From assembly GCA_030549775.1 (NCBI GenBank), contig CM060181.1:53574218-53638217 (forward strand): a DNA stretch of 64,000 nt. The letters are read 5' to 3'. Both the position numbers and the translations under genes were made by a program. Positions 24,064 through 35,622 of the stretch are shown here, one piece after another (the stretch's first letter is position 1; each line of letters starts with the position of its first letter). The notes beneath the pieces were generated by a model, which saw nothing but the letters and a program-made list of their open reading frames with translations, was not told the origin of the DNA and did no database searches. The DNA is from Tamarix chinensis. Lineage: Eukaryota; Streptophyta; Magnoliopsida; Caryophyllales; Tamaricaceae.

Positions 24064-25032
24064 TAGGACTATTAATGAGTTGAATCGAGATACACCTTCC
24101 TTAGCTCAAGCTTAGCTTGCTTAATTTTTATAAGGATCAACATCAAAACGATCTTGAAATGCCCCAAAAATACTAATTTTAATAATTTTAGTTAAATAAT
24201 AATTTATTAGAAAAATTAATTAAATTTATTATTTTTATTAGAATAGAAGGAAATTAATTAGGGAAAATTAAGAGGAAATTTATAAATATTTTAATCAGAG
24301 AAAATTTGGTTGTTTTGTTAATTAAAATGAAATTTTGGAAAAATCTTTCAAAAATCCTAAATTAACCTAAAAATAAATTTAATTATTATTTTATTTAAAT
24401 ATTATTATTTTTAAATATCTAAAATATTCAAATTAATTTAAATACCCAACCTACCTAGTTTTCTCTTTTCCTTTTTCCCTTTTCCCTTTTCTTTCCTTTT
24501 TTCTTTCTTTTCTTCCTTTTTTCCTTTTCTTTTCGTCTTCTTCTTTCCGATTGGGCAGGCATTCCGTAGCCCATTCCTTTCCTCCTTTTTCTTCCTTCGG
24601 CGCGACCCAAGGATGAAACACTGTTCTTTCTTTCTTCTTCCCTCAGAATGCAACATTCTGTTTAAATATTTTATCCCACGTTGTCAGCCCAATTCTTCCC
24701 TTTTCTTTTCTTTTCTTTCGTTTCCCCAGTCGGCCGGTCCATCTTCTTCTTCTTCCTTCCTCCTCTCCCATTGTTGACCAGTAACTCCATTCGTCCCCGA
24801 AAATGGCACACGTCTTGACAGGCCGTTTCTCCTCTATTTCTCTTCCCCCTGAATTACCAGTCAACACGACCCAACCCACCCCCTTTCTTTCGTGTAAAAT
24901 CCTCCTTTTTCTACGCGAATAAGCTGCCACGATTTGAATTTTGTGCCAGCCAATTGGCGTTGCCGATGACCCTAACCCTACTTGTATTACTCTCTCATCG
25001 ACCCATAGAACCCTACACTCTCCTCTAAACTC

Positions 25033-25040
25033 TATAAATA
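25033..25040 (+). promoter_or_regulatory. TATA box of the solo LTR (plus)
   Basis: TATAAATA about 880 bp from the LTR start, at the same place as in the other family members. Transcription from here would leave about 3.7 kb of LTR downstream of the start site. Confidence 0.72.
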
Positions 25041-25793
25041 TCCCTCATTAGTTGGATCTCAAAGCTTTTTCCCGAAACCCTGAAAATTTACTCTTGTGCA
25101 CCGCTGCAACTTCAAAGGCCCTTTCCTCTGCCGTCGGCCAACTACACCGCCTGTTCTACCTACCTAAGTCTTCCCTATACTGTCATCTAACTAACTACGC
25201 CGCCCTTATCCTTTGATTCTTCCCGTGTGAGCCACCCCAGTCGTGTAAAGTTCCCTTCTCAATCAACCTATTACCTGCCCTTGCCACCCTTCGTGCCACC
25301 GTCCAACACCACATCTGCCGCTATTACTACCTCCTACGCCACCCAAACACATCTGCAGACCCTCCTCTATCTCTCCCTACTCTTCTTTTCCTCTTCCTCC
25401 CTCTCCTCCTCTCTTTTTCTTCTTCTTCCCCATTCGGCCACTACCGCCGCGGCCATGCACCGCCACCATTGGATGCACCACTACCCTTATTTTGGTCCTC
25501 TCCTTCTAGGAAACCACAATCACCCCTACTTACACCCTCCTTCTTCCTCTCTTATTCCCAGCCTTCAACTTTTTCCTTTTCTTTCTCTTTTTCCGGCCAC
25601 CGCCGCCACCGCCATGCACTACCGCCAGTGTTGCCCATCACCACCAGCCTAAGGTAGAACCCTAAACCTCCTCAACTCTTTTTCACTATTTAATTAAGCT
25701 TCATTTTATTTTATTTTATTTTATTTTATCCTATTATTTGAATATATTAATATTACTATTATAATTATTATGTATTAATATTATTATTAGGTA

Positions 25794-25796
<3 letters not shown>

Positions 25797-25838
<42 letters not shown>

Positions 25839-25968
25839 TACTACTACTACTACTACTACTACTATTATTATTATTATTTCTTATTAGGGCTGAGACCCTA
25901 TTGGATTTATTTAGATTATTAGTATCAGTATTATTAATATTATTAGTATTATGATGAGTTATTATTAT

Positions 25969-26015
<47 letters not shown>

Positions 26016-26046
26016 TTACTATTATTAATTATTATTACCATTAATA

Positions 26047-26085
<39 letters not shown>

Positions 26086-26153
26086 AGAGGGCCAAGCCCT
26101 AATCTATTTGTTAGTTCGATTACTATTACTATTACTATTATTATTATTATTAC

Positions 26154-26184
<31 letters not shown>

Positions 26185-26450
26185 AGTAATATATATTATT
26201 ATCATTATTATTATATGTAATATGTATTATTATTATTATTATTATTACTAATAATATTCTTACTATTTCAAAGTAGGGTCGAAAACCCTACTTTATTTTA
26301 CTCTAGGTTTATGTTATTATTATTGTTGTTGTTGATGTTATTGTTATTTGATAATTTCTATTATTTTTTTTTGTTATTATTACTATTTTTATTAATAATG
26401 TTCTAATGTTATTATTAGCATTATTTTGGTGAAGGGTTGAAGCCCTTATT
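25797..26450 (+). repeat. (ATT)n / (TAC)n tracts separated by hairpins, LTR copy 2
   Basis: Trinucleotide runs at 25797-25879, 25964-26014, 26047-26079, 26120-26180 and 26225-26250 alternate with inverted repeats: TAGGG/CCCTA (25885-25900), AGGGC/GCCCT (26088-26100), AAGTAGGGT/ACCCTACTT (26271-26293) and AAGGG/CCCTT (26432-26447). Confidence 0.88.
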
Positions 26451-27639
26451 TCATCATCTGTTTTGAATCATAGTATTATTATTATTAGTATTTTTAGTAT
26501 TATTCTTATTGTTATTATTAATATGGTATTATTTTATTAAAAACCTAGTCTTAGAATAAGTGAGTAATTAATAGTATTTTGGTAGGAGGGAATCTAATTT
26601 TAGTTTTTTCCTCATATAGGTGAGACCAATCAAAGCCCTAAGGAGGCGTAGGAGTGTGCTCCAAGACCGGTGTCGTTTTAGGTAAGGGTGTAGCTAAGGC
26701 CATTTGTATGTAATGTGTTTTACATGCCTTGCATGCCAAGTGATATGAAATAGGATGTATTTTATGTGTATTTTTATAATTATTATACATGTAGTATGAC
26801 GTGGAGTTGAGGTATGTTCATGTGATATTTTATGGCATGTGTATAATATGTATAAGTTGTGTTTTTATTGTGATATAGTGTGGCCTATAAGACATGCATG
26901 CTAGGTTATGTAATATGATGATATGGAGTGAAATGATGTGGGGTTTACCTAAGTGTTGTATGACCATGCATGGAAGAATTTAGGGTTTGCATGGGAATCT
27001 AGGGTTTTACGTGGAAGCGTAGGGTTTTGCATGAAATATTACGAAGGGTTGCATGGGGGATATAAAGTTTGCATGGGAGTAAATTTTACATATGGAAAGT
27101 TAATTTGAGGTGTAAGGAAGGTGATGAAAGTGTTGTTTGGGCATTTGAATGCGTTGAATGAAAAATAGTACGTGGGATAGTATAAGGGCATATAGTAGAC
27201 CGATCAAGGATTTTGTGTGGTAGTTAGGGTTTGGTGTGGCTATTTAGGGTTTATATGGCTATGTGTGTGCTTGGTGAGTAAGGTGTGATGGTAAAAGTGA
27301 AACCTATGGGTTGTGATGAGAAGTGTGTTAAAATAATTTTTGAATTGTGTAAGGTAGAGTAGGATGGACCATTTGGGTCTAAACTAGGGTTTCTAGGTAA
27401 AAACCCTAAAGTGAGGAAGTGAATGGGCAGGAGGTGAAAAAGTAGTGGGCTTGGGCCCACACATATGGGAAATGGACTCTAATGTAAGTCTGGTAAAAAG
27501 GAAAGGATAGTGGGCTAAGTTAGGAGGTTCATGAGACTATGAGTGAGACGACTTCTTTTAGGGGGATAAGCGTAGAAGAAGTTAGACATGCATGTCTGGG
27601 TTAAAAATTATGAATAAGATACTTAAGACATTAATCATG

Positions 27640-28010
27640 TAAAGTGGAAAAGTATTGAGCTGGGCCCAAATTAATCCACTGGCATAATAGTGGCTAGGTA
27701 CCGAGGTATCTTGAAGACCGATCCACGGGTATATAATAGTGGTAGAACATATTGTCTTAGGTATATCCGATCCATCAGCTATAATAGTGGGGGATCCCAA
27801 GCTCAATAAACCAAACCCTATAATTTGCTAAGACACGTAAAGGACATTAATACTTACAGTGGAACACCATATGAGGAGGGGTCAGACCAATCCACCGGCA
27901 TAAAATAGTGGTAGGGTATGTTACCCTAAATTACCGATCCACCAGCTAGATTAGTGGCCAGGCACCGGAGTGCCCTGAAGACCGATCCACCAGCTAAAAT
28001 AGTGGATTCC
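27640..28010 (+). repeat. Hairpin ladder, LTR copy 2
   Basis: Reverse-strand counterpart of the CCGGTGGATCGGTC units, here GACCGATCCACCAGCTAAAATAGTGG. Between the units lie GGTAC/GTATC (27697-27711, one G-T pair), TAGGGTA/TACCCTA (27912-27928) and GGCAC/GTGCC (27961-27974). Confidence 0.85.
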
Positions 28011-29190
28011 CGTACTCGTGTGGACTTGATAAAGAGCATGTTGTGAAAAGAATTCTGATAAGAGATTAATTAAGTAATTAATCTGGATTATAATTGGACC
28101 TTTGTATATTCACCTGAATGTTCATATGCCTTTTATGTTATTATGTTGGACTCTATGCTCTTTTATTATTTTGCATGATTTATGTGACTTTGTGTATCCG
28201 CCTTAGTGCAAGGTTACCTTACTCAATATGTAGTGTACTGATTACCCTTATTATGGGTACTACTCATTCCTATGAGTAGGAGGCCCATCTAACGTGTTGT
28301 AGGTAGGAGATGCCTTCTTTGATGCCATTGATGTCCATAGAGCATCAGGTGGGGCTGAGTGATGGTTTAGGGTTGGTTCGAATATTGGAGCTATGTGGCC
28401 GGTTTCTTTCCTGATGATAATATTATTCCTTTTCACCATATTTTCTATGGATTGGTTTTCTAAATCAACTTTAATGACTATAAACATTATTCCTTTTCAA
28501 GGAACTTTGCTTTCATATTACGAATTATATAAGCTTTCATGCGTACTCTGATTTGTGTGTTTATGAATCTTTGGGTTTATGCATTAATTTGAGTTTGAAG
28601 GTAATATTTTCTTAGCCTTAGCACTTGGTACTGGAACGGTCTGAATAAACCGGTATGATACTAAGTGTGGCAGTAACATCCCTAGAAATTCATGGGTTTT
28701 AATTTAAGAGTTTTTCGTTTTAAAAAAATGGTGAATTTTTAGGGTGTTACAGATCCTAACAAACACGACTTGAGATAAGCTTGAAAAGGTTCATAAGTTA
28801 TTTGACTCAAGTTAGCTCGTTTAATGTAAATGAGTCAAATTGACTCATTTAACATAATTTAATTTATGACTCAGCTTGTTTAACTATCCGGATCATTTAT
28901 TAAATAAATTATATACAAGCCTTTTAAATCTTCTATATAAGCATTTCAAATGTTATATACAAACTTGTAAACAAACATGTAAATGAGTTTATAAATAGAC
29001 CTAGAAATGAGCTTATAAACAATCTAATGAGCAAGTTGAGCCAAGTTCAAGCCACCTTGCAAGTGAATCTCTAACTCAACTCATTTTATTAAATGAGTGT
29101 AAAAATAAGGCTCGAGCTCAATTTATTTACCTAAACAAATGAGTTGAGCTGAGTATACTTACGAGCGGATTATATTCATTAGTAACCCTA

Positions 29191-29778
29191 GTTACAGTCA
29201 TAAAAGAAACACAAATAACTCCACTTATAAAAGAATACACATCATATCTCAGTAGCATATACATTAGTTTAAAGTAGCTTACACATGATAATTAAACTAC
29301 ATAATCCTATAATAAATTGTCAAACATAAAATTTGCTAGAAATAATCATATCTTCAATAATTAAAAGAAAAAAGAAAATAATAATCAAAACAAAGCATAT
29401 TAACCTTTTTTCATATAAGTAAATAAAATATTTTCAAAGCAAATAGGAAAATTATAGTAATAATAATAAATAAACAAATCACTTGCAATCATAAACAACA
29501 CTTATAACAACCATCAACTTACAATAACATATATTACCAGAATTAAGAAATGCATTAATTGCAGTCATAAAATAAATACAAAAGCTCCACCAATAAAAGA
29601 ATACATACCATATCTCACTAGGATACACATCATATTAAAACAACATACACACAATAATTAAATGACTAAATCATAGAATAAATCATTAAAAATAAATTTT
29701 ACGAAAACTTTTCTCCTTTGCATTACTTTCTTCTCTAATAAAAACTTCACACAATCCATCTAAAATCAACAATTATTC

Positions 29779-29780
<2 letters not shown>
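29191..29780. repeat. Rest of monomer A and monomer B of the duplicated AT-rich sequence
   Basis: GTTACAGTCATAAAAGAAACAC at 29191 and ATTGCAGTCATAAAATAAATAC at 29558 begin two alignable stretches that continue through CATATCTCAGTAGCATA / CATATCTCACTAGGATA. The spacing is about 367 bp. No gene is seen. Confidence 0.65.

Positions 29781-29809
<29 letters not shown>
29781..29809. repeat. (AG)n microsatellite
   Basis: An uninterrupted AG run of 29 bp about 670 bp upstream of the EXO70 start codon. Confidence 0.95.
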
Positions 29810-29811
<2 letters not shown>

Positions 29812-30139
29812 CAAATCAAAACAAATTAAGCTACCACCAAAAACTAAATTATGATAAAAAAATTCGGTTTACTTCATAAAATATCGAATGTCCTTCAAAG
29901 TATTGCCTTCTACTGCCAAGACTTTACACAATTTTTTTTTACCAACTAATGAACTCTACATTTACTAATCCTTAAAAATTTTAAAATAATTAGCAGGTTA
30001 GCTGATAACAAGTGAAGGAGATTATAAAAAAAAATTATAAAGCTCAGTGAAAATATTTTTAGGACGACGCCAAGTTTTTGTACTACACAAATCAAAATAA
30101 GCGCGATTCATGATTATGATTAAGGTTAAACAACAGTCA

Positions 30140-30478
30140 AAGAGAAATTTATTTATTTATTGTCTATTTATATTTATTAATTTTTGTCTGACGCGGAAAG
30201 CCACGCGATAGAAGGCGACAGACAGACGGATGTGTCCAAACTCCACACTCCAGGAAGGAAAGACGTCAAACAGCGAAGTATCAACTAATCAGTCAGAAAA
30301 TTATTCGAAATTCCTCCAACCCTTCTGGCTCTCTAGCCCAGGCCCCTTGCATCTGGAACAACCAAAAATCCAGGGACGCAAAAATAAGGTACGGGGACAG
30401 AAATCTACTGTACAGAGATCTCTCCTACCATTTCTTCGAAATTTTAGGGACGGGAACAGAAATTGGAGGGCAGCGGTT
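30140..30478 (+). promoter_or_regulatory. Proximal promoter and 5' leader of the EXO70A1-like gene
   Basis: A TATTTATATTTATTAATTT stretch at about 30164-30182 is the best TATA candidate. The leader is open in frame with the CDS from an ATG at 30230. I place the start at 30479 because the protein from there matches the usual EXO70A1 N-terminus in length. Confidence 0.4.
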
Positions 30479-33400
30479 ATGGGTGTGCCGACATCATCAC
30501 CACCACAACCGCCAGCAGCCAGTATGGATACCCTCAGCGAAAGAGCGGCTTTGATGAAAGAGTCTCTTCAGAAGAGCCAGAAAATTACTGATAACATTGT
30601 TTCAATTTTGGGTTCCTTTGATCACCGTCTTTCTACGCTTGAAACCGCTATGCGGCCTACCCAGGTTTATTCTCGTCCCAGATTTGTTGAGTAAGGGTTT
30701 CTGCATCTGTTTTGCTTTACTGAGTGTTTGATCTTGGATGTTTGGGAATTTTCCATTGAGTGTAGATTAGGACGCACTCGATTCGGAAAGCTCATGAGAA
30801 TATCGACAAGACGATGAAGTCTGCTGAAGTCCTTTTGACTCAATTTGACCATAGTCGTCAGGTTAGTTATCTTCTTGCTAAACAGATTTGTTTTTCTGCT
30901 TATTCTATTTATTTCTCCGTGTTCATGATATTTTCCGGGCATTTCCCCCCTCTTTGATTTTGCAATACGGCTTTTTAGTGGCCAGCCACATCTAGTTCTC
31001 GATTACTTTGCTTTGCAAATTATGCTTATTGTTGATTTTGGGTTGAGATTTTCTGTTTCTATTTTTCTTTAAGATTGATACCTTTAATAAGATAACCAAC
31101 CCAGAGTCTTTCTCTGAGTAAAGAGGTTGCCGACGAGTCAGTAGGAGAAAACAGGATCACATCGTATTTCATGTTGTTTTTGACCAATGCACGGTGAAAA
31201 TTTATTCTTCTCGTACGCAGGGAATAGAATGATGAGCGATAGGATCATCAGGAGAGCTAGCTCCACAGCAACGTTCAATAGAGTAACTGATGTCAGATTT
31301 TGTGCACTGGGCAAGCCCTGCTGTTGGACCAGCAGAATTTTCTGTTCCAAGATGCATCGACATAGTAACTATAAATAGCTGGTTTAGGTTCCACCATATT
31401 ATGGCATTTCGTGAATATAATTCTATACAGTTCTTGTGCACCGATGCATGCTCTCTGGCTGAAGGTATATTCATAAGTGTCATTTCCAACTCGAAAAAGT
31501 AGTTACAAAAAGACATTTCAAGTTTATACACGAGTCAATAGTTTTTGAAAGGTGGAAGAGTGTAAGTGAGATTTGAAGGTTTCTGACAGGTGGGAGTTTC
31601 TGGGAGGCAGAATGTCCGAGTGTGGGTTGAAGGTTTCTGAACATTGTGGTGTGGTCAGATTTTTTCCTTTGGGGTCATTCTGGAATCCACTCGAGTTTCA
31701 GTTTTGGAATTGTTTTTGAAATGGTAAACCAAAATCTATAGAAGTTTTTGTGCTACCTAGTAGTTACTCCCCAAAATCTTGTCAACCAAGTTATGATGAG
31801 TCTCATTGCCTTATGTGTTACATTAACCAAGATAAGAAGGCTATGCACACCTTGTTTGTTACCTAGGCTTTGTTTGGAACTAGATTTTTTGTGAATTATT
31901 GCTGTAACTTATGTGACCTATTACTTCTTGAAAAGTTCAAAGGTCTCCTCCCCTTTTATTACAATTCACTTATGTATTTTCAGGCAATAAATAAACGTAA
32001 AGTACTATGTACATATTATTTTCCCAAATGGATCCCTTAATAGATAAGAGAATCCAATGAGTTTCTCTAAAGTTGGCTTGAAGTTGAAGAGCCTATTTTT
32101 CAGCATGTGTTTGCGATGATATGAGGAGGGATTATTCTAAGTTTACAGCAAGTTGAAGTTGGGAAAAAAGACAGCAGTTTGATGGTCTGTAATCTGTGAC
32201 ATATGTCAAGCTTTCTACTTTTTCCATTTCCTATATATTGAGCTCTGAGGGCTGAATCACATAGTCAATCATCCTTACAGAGTGGAATTTATGATGTTTA
32301 CCAAATTAATAATGCATTTATTCGGACTTTGAGACATGGTGTTTTAGGTTTTTATTATGCATTTGCCCACTGCCAGATGCCTAGTTGGTCTATGGTGATG
32401 ATATCAACCCGTTTATATTTCCTGTTTTGTGCTCACCCCCCATAAGTTTTAGTTGTGCAAAAATATGAGCTTATGGACCTTGCCAATATTGAGGACCCTA
32501 TCTGACATGCATCCATTTTTATATCTTCCCTCCACCATTGTTGCCCATTAGATAAAGAAAAACAGGTAAGGATAAAAAGAAATGCTGTATTATATTTTTT
32601 TCCATTTACACCCTGTGAACAAATTGAATTATTATTGAAAAAAAGTTTGATATATAGGCTGAGGCTAAGATACTGAAGGGCCCGCATGAAGACTTGGAAA
32701 GTTATTTGGGAGCAATTGATCAGCTGAGAAGCAGCATAAAGTTTTTTGGGAACTACAAGAACTTCAGGAACAGTGAAGTTGTGGGCAGTAATCTAAATAA
32801 CTTACTTAATAAGGCAGTTTCAAAGCTAGAGGAGGAGTTCAATCAGCTTTTGGCATCATACAGGTATGAAACTGCATATTATGTACTTCTGTGAAAGTGG
32901 CCAAAATAATGCTCTAGCGATCTATTTTTTGGTCCTATGGCAAAAGCCATTTGTTATATCTTTTGTAAGTTGAATACTTATGATTATTTTATTGCTTTGT
33001 ATTAAATTACAATAATGCTTACAGAAGTTAGAAGTGGATGCCCTTTAGTTCCTATTTTCTAATGTAAAGTAACAGTAGTCTCTTAGGATTTATCACTCAT
33101 TGCAAGCTTGTCTTACTTGCATAATGCTGGTGTTGGTATTAAATTATTAATGTATTCATTCTCTCTTTCTCTTTCTCTTCCTTCCTGACTAGCTTCAGTA
33201 TTCCTGTGGCCCAGAAATCTTGGGTGTTATATCTGCAATTGCTGTATCAAAATTCTGTTCGGGTGTAAACTATATTATATTGGGCAGTATTCTTATTCAG
33301 TTCTTTGTTGGGACATCAGTAAACCTGTTGAACCAGATCACCTTTTTGAATGCCTTCCCAACTCATTGAGGCCGTCATCAGGGTCACATGGAGATCAGGC

Positions 33401-35588
33401 TGATGCTAGTGGCAAGGTTTTTGGTGATTCTGAAAACAAGACCCCAGAAAACGCTGTCTATACACCGCCCACCCTTATACCTCCTCGTATTGTACCATTG
33501 CTGCAAAACTTGGCTAAGCAAATGTTTCAAGCTTGGCATCATCAGCAATTGCTCAAAATTTACAGGTACAAGCCTCAAGCTATTGTTCACTTAGTGCTAA
33601 ATTGCTCTTATAAAAGCTTTTATTGTTGGTTCATCTAGTTGATTACATTCTGCACTCGACCATTGAAGTTTTACCTGGGTATTGTTGATTTGACTTCATA
33701 ATTTTCTTTATACTTGGTGTAGAAGGTTTCTATCTCTGCAAGAGTTCTGTCAAGCTCATTGTACCCATCTCATTACCTTCATTAGGCTTGTAAATGAGTC
33801 AAGCGAAGGCAAGCTCCCCCATGCTCAGACTTGGCTCTTTTGAGTAAACAAACGAGCGGAACCAAACTCACAAGCCTTAGCTATAAATGAGTAAAGCCAA
33901 ACTTTTTCAGTTTAGGCTTGACTCATTTAACTAAATAAACGAAAAAACTGTGCTTTTAATTAGATGAGCAGAGCCGGCTCATTTAGAACCCTACTTATTA
34001 GTTAGTGTATAAGATGGTAGGACTATGATGATATGATAGGTTGCTAATAGGTGCTAAAATGAAAAAAATTTCTTTCCATTTGCATCTAGTTTCTCATAGA
34101 TATATAGTTATGGGGTGACTGTGCAATGGTTTATGCCAGTGGTAGAGCCAGGATTAAAATTTCATGGTGTCCTCGTATAAAATAATACTCTTAAGTAATA
34201 TAAATACGTTACACGTAAATATAAAATTTTACATAGTTTTATAATAGTATTCGTCGAGTTTTCATACTTTCAATCAACTATAACAACATTGCTAATAGAA
34301 TTAAATACATCTCTTTCTATAAATGTTACTAAACAATCTTGAAACTATTAATCACATATTTTATTATGTGATGCAGTTTTGATGAAATTCATTATAGAAA
34401 ATACCTGTTTGATGCTTGCAGTTGCTACCGGTGAAATCAGAGCTAATTTCATAAGCTTATAGATGAAATTGCACTAGTTTTCTTGAAAGATCAACAAGTC
34501 CTTTAAAACTATAAAACCTGCGATCTGGCCAAACATTTCTAATATAATTCTCAAACTGATCGTCTAACAGTACAACATCAACATTAGAGAAATCATTAGA
34601 TAAAAAGTAGGCAATCTAATTAATATATTTTTTTTAAAAGCTTCAAACGATGATGAATGATGCAAATAGAGCTGGCAAAAGTTGACCCGACCCGAAAAAT
34701 CCGACGAATACCGACTCGATCCGATCCGATTTTATCCGAGTAATTAAAAGCCCGAAATCTATCCGATCCGATCTGATACATATCCGATATCCGATATAAC
34801 CCGAGAAATTATAAGCCCGAAATGAACCCGACCCAACCTGCTACTCACCCGAAATCCGATATAACCCGAAAAACTATAAATCCGAAATGACCCAACCCGA
34901 TCCATTATTTATCCAAAATCCGATATTATCTGAAAAATTATAAATCTATAAAGATTCAACTTGGTACTATCCAAAAATTAATATTAACCCATAACTCAAA
35001 ATTTTCAAAACTTCATAAAGCATGAAATAATATAGATGTACAACTAATCCATACTAGCACTTACATCAAAATCTAGAAATCATAAAATTTATATCACTTA
35101 TGTATATACAAATAAAATATCCATTGATACCAATATAAAAGTGTAGAAATAAAAGTAGAGAAAAAAAGAAAAACTCTACTATGCCATCTAAATATTAGTT
35201 CACTTCTATGATTTCATCTAGTACCATAAGATAATAATAGTGCAGCCTTGAACACTATATGTTAGTATCTATATGGCCATACCTTGCAATATATCACCTA
35301 TAATATCATAGGAAAGTAGGAAAAATCTAGAGTGAGAATATTAGTCATTCATTATGAAAATTAAAGATTAATATTTTTTATTACATCTACAGTGTTAAAT
35401 AGTAATAAGTCAATATTAGTTGGTCTTTTGTCAATAATAGTCATTATTACTTACTTTATCTAATTTTTATCTTATTTTGCTTGATATAATATAATCAAAA
35501 TATATAATAAAAAAAATTAATGTGTTACTATTATTTTTGCCATAATTGATATTCATTAATTACTATTATTATTGTTATCATTATTTTT

Positions 35589-35622
<34 letters not shown>

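Larger units (their letters stand above)
24155..28751 (+). mobile_element. Solo LTR of the Tekay/Del-type family, plus orientation
   Basis: A 4.6-kb LTR starting TGAAATGCCCC and ending GGGTGTTACA, flanked by GATCT (24150-24154) and GATCC (28752-28756), a target duplication differing by one transition. No internal domain remains, so it is the product of LTR-LTR recombination. Sense order is: AT-rich start, CT-rich U3, TATA box, a Ser/Pro/His-coding-looking low-complexity stretch, (ATT)n and (TAC)n tracts with hairpins, a reversed CATGCA/AAACCCTA tract, then the hairpin ladder (27640-28010). Confidence 0.92.
24064..29190. mobile_element. hAT-like MITE split by a solo LTR
   Basis: The ends mirror each other: TAGGACTATTAATGAG (24064) and the reverse of TTCATTAGTAACCCTA (29190). 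Without the solo LTR (24155-28756 including one duplication copy) the element is about 525 bp, rich in AAATGAGTC / GACTCATTT words. Flanks TTTATGGT and GTTACAGT match at 5 of 8 bases, and the empty monomer at 29558-29565 reads ATTGCAGT. This supports an old 8-bp target duplication. The related short element at 33783-33993 has the same ends. Confidence 0.65.

Noticed and set aside
25227..25652. 141-codon open frame in the plus solo LTR
   Set aside because: Ser/Pro/His/Leu-rich low-complexity translation of CT-rich LTR sequence. The matching part of the other LTRs is not open in the same way.
33366..33638. Separate short gene over EXO70 exon 4
   Set aside because: This is exon 4 read through into intron 4; the splice donor at 33566 and homology to EXO70 explain it.
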